Positions 54,869 through 64,000 of a DNA stretch of 64,000 nt are shown piece by piece. The notes beneath the pieces are model-generated. The model was not told where the DNA came from. It saw nothing but the letters and a program-made list of their open reading frames with translations, and ran no database searches. The position numbers and the translations under genes were made by a program. Origin of the DNA: Roseiarcus sp963836695. Lineage in GTDB: Bacteria > Pseudomonadota > Alphaproteobacteria > Rhizobiales > Beijerinckiaceae. The first letter of the stretch is position 1; each line of letters opens with the position of its first letter. Where the stretch lies: the NCBI GenBank assembly GCA_963836695.1, contig CAWIKX010000009.1:372001-436000 (forward strand), in the 5' to 3' direction.

Positions 54869-54923
54869 CATCGGGGCCGATTGGCGCCATGAGTGCGCCG
54901 GGCTTCATTTCGAGCGCTGGTCA

Positions 54924-55622
54924 ATGAGCATCGTCAAGTCGCTGCGCGGCCAGCTCGCGCCGATCCACCCAGAAGGCTATCTCTTCGTGTTCGGTTTCGC
55001 TGTCGCGACGCTGATCCTGTGGTGGATCTGGGCGCCGCTCGGCTGGCTCAGTCTCATCGCCACCCTTTGGTGCGCCTATTTCTTTCGCGATCCCACCCGC
55101 GTCACGCCGGTCCGCAGCGACCTCGTTATCGCGCCCGCCGACGGCGTGGTCAGCTTCGCTGGCTTCGCCGCGCCTCCCCCTGAGCTCGGCCTCGGCATGG
55201 CGCCGTTGCAACGCGTGTCGATCTTCATGTCGGTCTTCGACTGCCACGTGAACCGCGCCCCGGTTCAAGGTCGGGTTGCTCAGATTGTCTATCACCCTGG
55301 CCTTTTTCTCAGCGCCGATTTGGACAAGGCGAGCGAGGACAACGAGCGCAACAGCATCGTCATCGACGCGTCGTCGGGACGGTTTGGCGTGGTGCAGATC
55401 GCGGGCCTCATCGCTCGACGAATTGTGTGTTTCACGCATGAAGGCGCGCTGCTCGGCGCCGGAGAACGAATTGGGCTGATCCGGTTCGGGTCGCGCGTGG
55501 ACGTTTACTTGCCAGCAGGCGCGCATATCGTGGTCGGCGTCGATTCGCGCGCCATTGCCGGCGAGACGGTGATTGCTCGGGTTGCGGCGGAGGTCGAGCC
55601 GCCCCCTTTTCAGCGGAGCTGA
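54924..55622 (+). CDS. psd: Phosphatidylserine decarboxylase
   Basis: The 232-residue protein starts at ATG 54924. The hydrophobic N-terminal part (GYLFVFGFAVATLILWWIWAPL) is followed by AYFFRDPTRVTP, APADGVVSFAG, MSVFDCHVNRAPVQG and the pyruvoyl-forming site RFGSRVDVYLP, cleaved between Gly and Ser. This is the short archaeal-type PSD common in alphaproteobacteria. It converts phosphatidylserine to phosphatidylethanolamine and forms an operon with pssA, which starts close to its stop codon. Confidence 0.93.
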   Translation: MSIVKSLRGQLAPIHPEGYLFVFGFAVATLILWWIWAPLGWLSLIATLWCAYFFRDPTRVTPVRSDLVIAPADGVVSFAGFAAPPPELGLGMAPLQRVSIFMSVFDCHVNRAPVQGRVAQIVYHPGLFLSADLDKASEDNERNSIVIDASSGRFGVVQIAGLIARRIVCFTHEGALLGAGERIGLIRFGSRVDVYLPAGAHIVVGVDSRAIAGETVIARVAAEVEPPPFQRS

Positions 55623-55625
55623 GGA

Positions 55626-56430
55626 GTGAATGAGGTCGGGCCCCCACCCCGGGCGCCGATGGCTGACGCCGCCTCCGCGCGGCGTCGCGGTCTCCGCGCG
55701 GTGCCTCTCAGACTTTTGATCCCCAACCTCATCACGCTGTTCGCGCTCGGCCTCGGCTTGACCGCGATCCGTCTGGCGATGGAGGGATCGATCGAATGGG
55801 CCGTGAGCGCAATCGCCGGCGCTGCCGTGCTCGACGGCCTCGACGGCCGAGTCGCGCGCGTTTTGAAGGGGACCTCGCGCTTCGGCGCCGAACTCGAACT
55901 CGCTCGCCGACTTCGTCGACTTCGGCGTGGCGCCGGCTTTGGTGCTATACGTCGCCGACCTGCACCCAGCTAAAAGCTTTGGCTGGGTCGCGGCGCTCTT
56001 GTTTGCGATGGCCTGCGCGCTGCGACTCGCCCGTTTCAACGTCATGGTCGACGAAGATCAGCCCGCGTGGCGCAAGATCTTTTTCGTGGGCATGCCGGCG
56101 CCGGCTGGCGCAATCGTGGGCCTTCTGCCGATCTATGTTCACTCTGCCTTCGATCTCGGCGAGCCGGCCCGGCAAGTCGCCGTGGTCGAGAGTCTGTATG
56201 TGCTGGCGGTGGCTCTGTTGATGGCGAGCCGCGTGCCGCATTTCTCCGGCAAGACGATCGGCCGCGTGCCCCGCGAATATGTCTCGGTGGTCTTGGTCGG
56301 CGTCGCCGCGGCGCTCCTTATCCTGTTCAACTTTCCCATGCAGACTCTGGTCGCCGTCACGCTAGCCTATCTCGCCTCAATCCCTTTCGCGGTGCGGCGT
56401 TATCGCGCCCTTGAGCGCGCGGCGCGCTAG
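55626..56430 (+). pseudogene. pssA: CDP-diacylglycerol-serine O-phosphatidyltransferase, single frameshift
   Basis: The protein begins at GTG 55626 (ATG 55659 is an alternative) and contains IPNLITLFALGLGLTAIRLAM and the CDP-alcohol transferase signature DGLDGRVARVLKG. The frame breaks at GAACTC 55896-55901; removing one A gives FGAELDSLADFVDFGVAPAL, exactly the conserved G-x3-D-x3-D part. The repaired protein has about 267 residues with six more helices. It makes phosphatidylserine for the adjacent Psd. The motif restored is GACTC, a GANTC site, so a base-call artefact is probable. Confidence 0.9.
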
Positions 56431-56551
56431 CAGCCAAATCCCGTCCTCCATTCGCTCTTGCGCTCAAACGCCGGTCAGGCGACATAGGGCGCCCATGGCC
56501 ATCGGGCTCGCTCCCGGATATTGTCCGTCCGCTTCCAGGATCCGCGTCTTC

Positions 56552-57775
56552 ATGTCGACCCGACCGCCTCATTTCTCACTCGGCCTCGCTGTTCGCGCGA
56601 CGGCTTTCATGTTAGCGGCGATCGCGCTCGCGGCTTGCAACAGCAAGAACGCTTACGTGGCGCCGCCGCCGGCCAAGGTGCAAGTCGCCCAGCCGGTCCA
56701 GAAGCCGATCACCGAATATCTAGAGCTCACCGGGAACACGCAGGCGTTCGCCTCGGTCGATCTCGTGGCGCGCGTGCAGGGCTTTCTGACCTCAATCAAC
56801 TACAAAGACGGAGCGGCAGTAAAAAAGGGCGCGCAGCTCTTCGGGATCGAGCGGGACATCTATCAGGCGCAGGTTAACCAGCAGGAGGCGACGCTGGCCT
56901 CCGACCAGGCGACCGAGGAATATAACAAAGCCGAATATGGGCGGCAGGCCACGCTCGCCCGGCAAGATTTCGCCAGCCAAGCAACGGCGCAGGAGTGGAA
57001 GTCCAAATGGGACCAGTCGGCGGCCGACATTCTGAATGCCCAGGCGGCTATCTGGCTCGCCAAGATCAACCTCGGCTACACGAATGTGCAGGCTCCATTT
57101 GACGGCGTGGTCACTAATCACCTGGTGGATGTCGGTGCGCTAGTGGGAGTCTCAGGGCCGACGAAGCTCGCCACAATCATCCAGACCGATCCGCTTTACG
57201 TCTATTTCACCTTGAGCGAGCCGCAAATCCTGTCGATCCAGCGGAATCTGGCCAAGCACGGAATCGCGTTGCGCACCTCGAACCTGTCCGACGTCCCGGT
57301 GGAGATCGGGCTACAGGGCGAGGAGGGGTATCCGCACAAGGGCCATATGGACTACGCCTCCCCGCAGGTCGATTTCGCCACCGGGACGCTGACCGCGCGC
57401 GCCCTATTCGACAACAAGGACGGCGCCCTCTTGCCGGGGTTGTTCGTGCGAGTGCGGACGCCGGTTGCGCAGCAAGACAAGGCGCTGCTCACGCGAAACA
57501 ACTCGATCGGGACGAGTCAGGAAGGGAGCTACGTGCTCGTCGTCGGCGCAGACAACGTCGTTGAGAGGAAGATCGTCACGACCGGGGTGCGCGACGGGCA
57601 GCTGCGGGTGATTAAATCGGGCCTCAAGCCAGACGATTGGGTGGTGACCGAGGGCGTGCAGCGCGCCTTCCCTGGCGCGAAGGTCGATCCGCAGCGCGGC
57701 CAACTGGCTTCAGCCGAGCCGGGGCCAGCGGCGAGCGCTGAGAAAGCCGCCTCCTCCGCTCCGGATCACCAATGA
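56552..57775 (+). CDS. RND efflux system periplasmic adaptor (lipoprotein)
   Basis: ATG 56552 starts a 407-residue precursor with a lipobox AIALAAC, so the mature end is probably lipidated. The adaptor domains follow: biotinyl-lipoyl-like part (LELTGNTQAFASVDLVARVQGFL), a coiled-coil hairpin (VNQQEATLASDQATEEYNKAEY ... AQEWKSKWDQSAADILNAQAA), the return half PFDGVVTNHLVDVGALV, and the beta-barrel (DPLYVYFTLSE). It links the inner-membrane RND pump encoded next to an outer-membrane TolC-like channel; no channel gene is in the window. The stop overlaps the pump start by four bases. Confidence 0.93.
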   Translation: MSTRPPHFSLGLAVRATAFMLAAIALAACNSKNAYVAPPPAKVQVAQPVQKPITEYLELTGNTQAFASVDLVARVQGFLTSINYKDGAAVKKGAQLFGIERDIYQAQVNQQEATLASDQATEEYNKAEYGRQATLARQDFASQATAQEWKSKWDQSAADILNAQAAIWLAKINLGYTNVQAPFDGVVTNHLVDVGALVGVSGPTKLATIIQTDPLYVYFTLSEPQILSIQRNLAKHGIALRTSNLSDVPVEIGLQGEEGYPHKGHMDYASPQVDFATGTLTARALFDNKDGALLPGLFVRVRTPVAQQDKALLTRNNSIGTSQEGSYVLVVGADNVVERKIVTTGVRDGQLRVIKSGLKPDDWVVTEGVQRAFPGAKVDPQRGQLASAEPGPAASAEKAASSAPDHQ

Positions 57776-60700
57776 GCTCTGAAGGCCGAGCGGGAGCAAT
57801 CTCGCGCTTCTTCATCAGCAGGCCCGTGCTCGCCAACGTGCTGGCGCTCGTCTTCGTTTTGATCGGCCTGGTTTCTCTTCTTAACCTGCCCAGCTCCCAA
57901 TATCCGAACGTCGTCCCGCCGACCATCCAGGTGACGACGCGCTATCCCGGCGCAAGCGCCATGACGCTCGTCGATACCGTCGCTCTGCCGATCGAGCAGA
58001 ACGTCAACGGCGTCGAGAACATGATCTACATGCAGTCGACGAACGCGAGCGACGGCACGTACACCTTGACCGTCACCTTCGCGATCGGCACGGATCCCGA
58101 CGAAGATGAAATCCTGGTGCAGAACCGCGTGTCGGCCGCGATTTCATCCCTGCCGCAGGAAGTGCAGCTCCAGGGCGTAACGACGAAGAAGAAGTCGACG
58201 TCAATTCTCGAGTTCGTCGTCCTCAACTCCCCCGACAGCCGCTTCGACAGCCTGTTCCTGTCGAACTACGCGGTCATCAACGTCCAGGACGAGCTTCGCC
58301 GCCTCCCTGGCATTGGCGATGTGTCTGTCCTTGGCGCAGGTCAGTACGCCATGCGCATATGGCTTGACCCGAACCTTTTGCAGGCGCGCGGTCTGACGCC
58401 GCAGGACGTCATCAATGTCATCCAGCAGCAGAGCCAGGAAGTTGCGGCCGGTCAGATCGGCGCGCCGCCGGCGCCTAAGGGCCAGGACTTCCAATATACG
58501 CTCGACCTCAAGGGCCGGCTCGACGATCCACGAGAATTCGAGAACATCATCGTCAAGGTCAATTCGGCGAACGGCGGCCGCATCACCAGGGTTCGCGACG
58601 TAGGGCATGCCGAGCTTGGCGCTCAGACCTACAGCAAATCGTTCAATCTCGACGGCAAGCCGGCCGCCGGCATCGCCGTCTCGCTGCTGCCAAACTCGAA
58701 CGCGATTGCGGTCTCGAACGAAGTCCAGGCGAAAATGGACGAACTCGCCAAGGCCTTCCCACAAGGCCTCGCCTATGTTGTGCCCTACAACACGACGAAC
58801 TTCGTGAAGGCGGCCATCGGCGAGGTCTACCGCACCCTGATCGAGGCCGCGATTCTGGTGCTGATTGTCATCCTCGTCTTCCTGCAGGACTGGCGGGCGA
58901 TGCTGGTGCCCGCGACCACCGTGCCGGTCACGATCATCGGCGCGTTCGCCGCGATGGCGGCGCTTGGCTTCTCGATCAATCTTCCCACTCTATTCGCAAT
59001 CGTGCTCGCGATCGGCATCGTCGTCGACGACGCGATCGTCATCGTTGAAGGCGTGGCGCGATATGTTGAGCAGGGGCTCCCGGGCCGGGAGGCGGCGGCG
59101 CGGGCGATGGATGACCTGACCGGACCGGTCCTCGGCATCACGCTCGTGCTGATGTCGGTGTTCATTCCCGCCGCCGTCTTACCGGGACTGACTGGGCAGC
59201 TTTACCGACAGTTCGCGCTGGTCATCGCGGCCACCGCTTTCATCAGCGCCGTCAACGCGCTTACGCTCAAGCCCACGCAATCGGCGTTGTGGCTCAGGCC
59301 GCCGAAACCTCCCGAGCAGCGAAACATTCTTTCCCGCGGCTTCAACGCCGCCTATGGCGCTCTCGAACGCGGCTACACCCGACTGATTGGCGTCATGGTC
59401 CACCGCAGCGGCCTGATGGTCGTTCTAGCGCTTATTCTGGTGGGCGTAGCAGTCTGGGGATTGTCGCGCGTGCCGACCGCCTTCCTGCCGACCGAGGATC
59501 AAGGCTACGTGATCGTCGCCGCGCAATTGCCAGACGGTGCGTCAAAGGAACGAACGGATAGAGTGCTGCAGCAGATCCAGGGGATGGCCAGCAAGATCCC
59601 CGGCGTCGAGCACGTAGTGACTGTGAGCGGCGTATCCGTTCTCGACAATCTGGCGACCCTGGCCAACGCCGGCGTCGCCTTCGTCGTCCTGAAGGATTGG
59701 GACGCGCGTCTGAAAGAGCCAGGCCAGGACGTCCGGACGATCCTCGGGCGCCTCAATCAGGCACTGCAGGGCGTGCCGCAAGCTTTCGCCTTCGCACTCC
59801 CCCCGCCGCCGATCCAGGGCATCGGCAATGTCGGCGGCTTCTCCATGCAGGTCGAACTCAGGAACGGAAATTTCGACTACGCTCTGCTTCAAACTCTGAC
59901 CAACGCCGTAGTCGCCAACGCCAACGCGCAATCCTCGCTCCAGCGCGTCGCCACCACGTTCCGCGCAGGCGCGCCGCAGATCTTTGTGAATGTAAACCGC
60001 ATCAAGGCGGAGACGCTTGGCATTACCGTTGGACAACTATTCGCCGCCCTCTCCGACTATGTAGGTTCGAACTTTGTCGGCCAGATCACAAAGTTTGGCC
60101 ACGTCTTCCAGATCTACACCCAAGCGGAGGCCAAGTTTCGCGCCAACGTCGAAGACATTCGTAATCTAAAGGTCAAGGCGGGCGATGGAACGATGACCCC
60201 CGTCGGAACGGTGATCGATATCAAAGAGGTGCAGGGGCCGTCCCTCATCAGCCTCTACAATCTCTATCCCTCGTCAACCATCGTCGGCAGCCCCGCGCCC
60301 GGATTCAGCTCGGGACAGTCCCTCGACATCATGGAGCAAATCGCCAACAGCACGCTCCCGACCGGAGCGGGCTTCCAATGGACGGCTATGTCTTTCCAGG
60401 AGAAGCAACTCGGCAACCAGACATACTACGTCTTCGGCTTCGCTATCCTGCTCGTCTATTTCGTTCTGGCAGGCCAATATGAGAGTTGGATTCTGCCGCT
60501 GGCGGTCATCCTGTGCGTGCCGATGGCTCTCCTCGGGACGGTCGCCGCACTGACCACGCTCGGCGCCATCAGCGTCGCCGCCAGCCAAGCCGGCGTCGCC
60601 GCCAACAACCTCTACACCCAGATCGGCCTCATCCTCTTGATCGCGCTCGGAGCGAAGAACGCGATCCTGATCGTCGAATACGCCCGCCAGCAGCGCGCCG

Positions 60701-61013
60701 AAGGAAAGGGGATCGTTGAAGCGGCGGTGGAGGGCGCGCGGCTGAATTCCGGCCTATTCTCATGACCTCGTTCGCTTTCATCCTCGGGGTGCTGCCGCTT
60801 GTGCTTGCAACGGGCGCGGGCGCCTCGGCCCGCAAATCGATTGGCATGGCGGTCTTCTTCGGCATGATCGCATCGACCTGTCTCGTGGTGGTGTTCGTTC
60901 CGTCGTTTTATGTCGTCATGCAGTGGCTCGAGGAACGGCGAAAGGGAAAGCGCGCGCCTGAGGCGGCGCCGCCGCCTTCCGAAACAGACGCTGCGAAATC
61001 GTCTGCGGTCTGA
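57772..61013 (+). pseudogene. RND efflux pump, HAE-1 family, frameshift near C-terminus
   Basis: The main frame begins SRFFISRPVLANVLALVFVLIGLVSLLNLP and carries the AcrB/MexB features: QNVNGVENMIYM in the first porter domain, the TM4 proton-relay aspartates in GIVVDDAIVIVEG, and PTAFLPTEDQGYVIV in the second half. At GAATTC 60744-60749 the frame is lost; one more base would give ARLRFRPILMTSFAFILGVLPLV, the canonical end, continuing to 61013. The repaired protein has about 1080 residues. It expels hydrophobic compounds using the proton gradient. The defect is probably artefactual. Confidence 0.92.
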
Positions 61014-61246
61014 CGAGCAGCGATTCCTTGGCTCGGATCTCTGGACGAATCCGAGGCGACGCGCTTTGAAGGCGCTTGGTTTGATGCGCTTCTACGGGTA
61101 AACGGCCGGGCCAAGCGGATCTCGGGCCATGCCCTCGATCTTACAACCCCGCGGTGGTATGACAGCCTCTTGCCGACGTGCTAGGGGCCGTCAGGCCGCC
61201 GCCGCCCCGTTCGCCTTGGGCGGCGCGCCGGACAACAAGGAGCCTT

Positions 61247-61465
61247 ATGTCGAAAGAAGAACTGCTGGAGTTCCCCGGATTCGTCGTCGAATTGCTGCCC
61301 AATGCGACCTTTCGCGTCAAACTTGAGAACGACCACGAAATCATTGCGCATACCGCGGGCAAGATGCGCAAGAATCGCATTCGCGTGCTGGCTGGGGACA
61401 AAGTGCTCGTGGAGATGACGCCCTACGATCTGACCAAGGGACGCATTACCTACCGCTTCAAATGA
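61247..61465 (+). CDS. infA: Translation initiation factor IF-1
   Basis: ATG 61247 behind AAGGAG gives the 72-residue OB-fold protein MSKEELLEFPGFVVELLPNATFRVKLEN...; HTAGKMRKNRIRVLAGDKVLVEM is typical. It binds the A site of the 30S subunit during initiation. Its stop overlaps maf by four bases (ATGA), giving the common infA-maf-yacG operon. Confidence 0.97.
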   Translation: MSKEELLEFPGFVVELLPNATFRVKLENDHEIIAHTAGKMRKNRIRVLAGDKVLVEMTPYDLTKGRITYRFK

Positions 61466-62130
61466 CCTTGACTCTCGGGCGGTGCGACGATCGCTCCGCC
61501 CCGCACTCGGGCCTCCGTCTCGTGCTGGGGTCCGCTTCGCCGCGCAGGCTTCAGCTGCTCGCGCAGATCGGCGTCCAGCCTGACGCGGTGCTCCCGGCCG
61601 AGATCGACGAAACCCCACGCCCGCGGGAGGAGCCACGAGCGCTCGCCGAACGACTGGCCGGCGAAAAGGCGCTCGCCTCGGCGGCGCTCGCGGGAAACCA
61701 GTCGGATCTCGCCCCCTGCCTAACGCTTGCGGCGGACACGGTGGTCGGCGTGGGTCGGCGCATCCTGCCGAAATGCGAGACGCGCGATGACGCCGAACTG
61801 TGCCTCGATCTTTTGTCCGGTCGCGGTCATCGGGTCTTTACCGGCCTTGCGCTCGTGACCGCGAGCGGCGCGGTTCGGCGCCGGCTGGTCGAGACGCGTC
61901 TCAGGTTCAAGCGCCTGTCGCACAACGAGGTCGAGGCCTATCTGGCCAGCTCCGAGTGGCGCGGCAAGGCCGGCGGCTACGCGATCCAGGGGCTCGCCGG
62001 CGCGTTCGTCGAGCGGCTGGTCGGCTCCTACTCCAACGTCGTCGGCCTGCCGCTGGCCGAGACCGTCGCGCTGCTCGACGGGCAAGGCTATCATGTCCAC
62101 CGGCGCTGGGCCGCGAGCCTCGTTCAATGA
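61462..62130 (+). CDS. maf: Maf family nucleotide pyrophosphatase
   Basis: The 222-residue protein has RLVLGSASPRRLQLLAQIG with the SxSxRR substrate loop, LAADTVVGVGRRILPK with the conserved aspartate, RGHRVFTGLALV, and late WRGKAGGYAIQGLAGAFVERLVGSYSNVVGLPL. Maf proteins hydrolyse non-canonical or methylated NTPs, keeping them out of nucleic acids. It is translationally coupled on both sides, to infA and yacG. Confidence 0.94.
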   Translation: MTLTLGRCDDRSAPHSGLRLVLGSASPRRLQLLAQIGVQPDAVLPAEIDETPRPREEPRALAERLAGEKALASAALAGNQSDLAPCLTLAADTVVGVGRRILPKCETRDDAELCLDLLSGRGHRVFTGLALVTASGAVRRRLVETRLRFKRLSHNEVEAYLASSEWRGKAGGYAIQGLAGAFVERLVGSYSNVVGLPLAETVALLDGQGYHVHRRWAASLVQ

Positions 62131-62339
62131 CCGCCGACGTCAACAAGCCGGCCGCCAAGCAACCGGCTCGGGACAAGAGCAACCGGCCCTGCCCGATCTG
62201 TGGCAAGCCCCGCAGCGCGGCTTATGACCCGTTCTGCTCGAAGCGCTGCGCCGATGTCGACCTGCATCGCTGGCTGAAGGGAAGCTACGTCATCCCCGGC
62301 GCCAAGGCCGAGCCAGAGCCGGGCGACGAGGAGGAATAG
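62127..62339 (+). CDS. yacG: DNA gyrase inhibitor YacG
   Basis: The 70-residue protein starts in the ATGA overlap with maf. It has the zinc-binding set CPICGKPRSAAYDPFCSKRC followed by ADVDLHRWLKGSYVIP. YacG binds the C-terminal part of GyrB and blocks DNA binding of gyrase. It is the last gene of the infA operon. Confidence 0.94.
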   Translation: MTADVNKPAAKQPARDKSNRPCPICGKPRSAAYDPFCSKRCADVDLHRWLKGSYVIPGAKAEPEPGDEEE

Positions 62340-62423
62340 CCCTCACGAGGCCTCGTTGCCATGCAAGGCCGCCCGCGCCAGAAGACGATGGCGCTATTGT
62401 ACTATTTCTATCAGCTCAATATA

Positions 62424-62680
62424 TTTGGGTTTTCTTGGTCCCCTGCCCTTTCGTCGCGAAAGTCCCGATTTATCGCTATTGGATTTCCTTGGATTTCCTT
62501 GGATTCTCTCGTCCGAATCGTGACTTATCAATGACTTACAAGGAATTTTCGCGATAATTTTTTTCGCGCCGCTTCTTGCCCCGCGAGCGGCGCCGGGACT
62601 GGAGCCCGAGGGCGTGCGGAATGGCAGAATTACTCATCAGGCAAGTTTACTTTGGTTTCCGGTTTTCAGCAATTTATTGT
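62424..62680 (-). repeat. Dispersed intergenic element, copy C
   Basis: Read on the minus strand this gives AATTGCTGAAAACCGG, a 33-codon ORF, the core TAAGTCATTGATAAG plus CACGATTCGGACGAGAGA, the tandem units (GGATTTCCTT twice on the plus strand, 62481-62500), and a distal part with GGGACCAAGAAAACCC. Order, length and spacing match copy B at 46655-46922. The two copies are inverted relative to each other and 15.5 kb apart. It lies downstream of the infA operon. Confidence 0.75.
62536..62637 (-). CDS. Short ORF inside repeat copy C (33 residues)
   Basis: ATG 62635-62637 to TAA 62536-62538 on the minus strand encodes MSNSAIPHALGLQSRRRSRG..., ending RREKNYRENSL. It occupies the same place in the element as the ORF of copy B. 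The peptide is very basic. Whether it is translated is unknown; low similarity between the two peptides argues for caution. Confidence 0.3.
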   Translation of the reverse strand: MSNSAIPHALGLQSRRRSRGKKRREKNYRENSL

Positions 62681-62862
62681 TGTCCAAGCGTTCCCCTCGG
62701 CGGCCTCAGTCGAAGGGGCGGCTTCAAGGTCTGGCGACAACTCAAGGTCGAGGACGCTCGGTTGCCAAGGGAACGGCGATCGTCTCGGAAGGTTATGCCT
62801 GATCCAGGAACCATGAAGTTGAAGTATGCTCGGCCTAGCCAGCGCTCCCAGGGAGGACGACC

Positions 62863-64000
62863 ATGAACGACGCTCCGAACGAGACAAAGGACACCAGGAT
62901 CGGCAGGCTCACCTTCGAGGGTGGCTATCCGTCCGACGAAACCGTCCAAAAGCTCTACGACGAAATGGACTTTCAGCGCGCGTGCCAAGCCTACCTTTGG
63001 GGCATCCCAGCCGTTGGCCTGAACGAATGGCAAAAGGCCCACTTCAATGTGTTCAAGGCGAAAAGCGGCGAGATGCTCTCCTACCTCGACTTCGCCGAGA
63101 AGCTCGGGATTCTGACGCCGAACTACACGACGCCTTACATCGCGACATTCATTGATCTCGAAAAAAGTGGGCCCACAATCATCGAAATTCCCGCCGGTCT
63201 CATGGCGGGCATGATCCTCGATGGCTGGCAGCGCGTTCTCGCTGATCTTGGCGTGGTTGGACCGGATCAAGGGAAAGGCGGCAAGTATCTCGTCCTCCCG
63301 CCGGGCCACGAATCGGTCGCGCCTCAAGGTTACTACGTCACGCAGTCGCCGAGCCGCATTGTGCTCGGCGGCGTCCGGCTCCTCGGCGCGGACAAGGAAA
63401 AAGCGATCGCTGAACTGATCCCGGGCATCAAGACTTATTCGTGGACGCCAAAAGGGGAAGGGCCGCCGACGCCTGTTCGCAAGGCAGGCGACATTAAGTG
63501 GAGCCAGATGCCGCCGCGCGGAATGGGCTATTGGGAGAGCCTCAACGACTTTATTCAGCGCGATTCGATCATGGAGCGCGACCGGCTGATCCTGGCGCAG
63601 CTGAAATTTCTCGGCATCGAAAAAGGCAAACCCTTCCGCCCGGACGAACGGCAAAGGAAAATTCTTGAAGAGGGGGCGATTGTCGGCGAGGCGATGGCCA
63701 AGGCCAACACATCCGACAAGCGCGTAGAGCCGCCGTTCTGGCCGGGCACGAGCTGGAAGCACGCTCTCGCTGTTTCGGTGGACCAGCGAGCGCCCAATTA
63801 CGATCAGCTCGATGAGCGCGCCGCTTGGTTCTACGAAGCGGTCGTGATCTCGAAAGGCATGTTGACGCAAACTCCCGGTGTCGGACAGCGCTACATCGCG
63901 TCCTACAGAGAACTCAAACGGCGAATGGCTGAGCGGGAGCAACACCTACAAGCTCCATGTGCCCGCCAATCCGCCGGTGAAGCAATTCTGGTCGGTCACT
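62863..64000 (+). pseudogene. DUF1254 domain protein, truncated by window end and frameshifted
   Basis: ATG 62863 behind GGGAGGACG starts a protein without signal peptide. It contains DFQRACQAYLWGIPAVGLNEW, LTPNYTTPYIATFIDLEKSGP and YYVTQSPSRIVLGGVRLLG, the DUF1254 pattern, and then linker and beta regions. At GAACTC 63910-63915 the frame is lost; removing one A gives RDSNGEWLSGSNTYKLHVPANPPVKQFWS, a typical DUF1254/DUF1214 continuation, running off the right edge. The function of these often exported proteins is not known. The motif restored is GACTC, a GANTC site. Confidence 0.8.

Larger units (their letters stand above)
62340..62862. other. Intergenic region containing repeat copy C
   Basis: These 523 bases separate yacG and the DUF1254 gene. 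Copy C of the dispersed element occupies 62424-62680 in minus orientation. The rest shows no gene; the promoter of the DUF1254 gene should be in 62690-62850. Confidence 0.55.

Noticed and set aside
61014..61246. Possible extra small gene between the RND pump and infA
   Set aside because: The open frames there are shadows with no family features; the stretch is more simply the infA promoter region.

Overview
The window is a high-GC chromosomal segment of an alphaproteobacterium, most likely Hyphomicrobiales (Rhizobiales) and perhaps a Beijerinckiaceae/Methylocystaceae-type methylotroph. The basis is a MucR/Ros regulator, an ATP12-family chaperone, PEPxxWA-CTERM proteins, a propionyl-CoA carboxylase, the infA-maf-yacG block and an ECF sigma/DUF4142/cupredoxin cluster. 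The family is inferred from gene content; no rRNA is present to place it precisely.

Layout. 1-5.3 kb: the 5' part of an acyl-CoA synthetase gene, a secreted SnoaL-like protein, and a leftward group of yfgM-like TPR gene, der, a GIY-YIG nuclease and a GST, ending in a decayed second copy of the der 3' end. 5.5-12 kb: a PEP-CTERM protein with two sulfite-oxidase-type domains, a frameshifted c-type cytochrome protein, a lower-GC insert (DUF1036 protein, Tat-exported zinc-ribbon-like protein), a fragment duplicated from the cytochrome gene, a HiPIP and an aldehyde dehydrogenase. 12.3-13.9 kb: an ECF sigma factor with a DUF4142 protein and a cupredoxin; the same promoter motif precedes both transcription units. 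14-27 kb: TPR-sulfotransferase, PEPxxWA-CTERM protein, sterol-desaturase-like enzyme, pccB and pccA with small genes between them, RidA, ATP12, an RluA-family pseudouridine synthase and a GST. 27.6-32.1 kb: a Cys-rich unknown protein behind a perfect CRP-type palindrome, a 34-residue membrane peptide, a DNA polymerase III alpha subunit and tRNA-Gln.

32.4-45.3 kb is a catabolic island: two divergent blocks carry two CUT2-type sugar ABC importers, an M20 hydrolase, a D-threonine-aldolase-like PLP enzyme, a lactonase-like amidohydrolase, an SDR and an aldose-1-epimerase. Together they suggest import and direct oxidation of one or more sugars. 45.3-52.7 kb holds hemW, a PII protein, yidB-like, glsB-like, moaE, moaD, pgsA, upp and mucR. 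53-62.3 kb holds an Atm1-type ABC exporter, psd, pssA, an RND efflux pair and infA-maf-yacG. The window ends in a DUF1254 gene.

Three observations cut across the genes. (i) A dispersed intergenic element of about 260 bp, carrying tandem AATCCAAGGA units and a 33-36-codon ORF, occurs twice in opposite orientation (46.7 and 62.5 kb), and its core occurs a third time near 0.75 kb. (ii) At least eleven otherwise intact conserved genes carry single-base frameshifts, and at least five of these lie exactly in an expanded GANTC motif. That is the CcrM methylation site, so much of the apparent gene decay is probably base-calling error. (iii) Two gene fragments (der tail, cytochrome fragment) bound accessory DNA and look like insertion or recombination scars.
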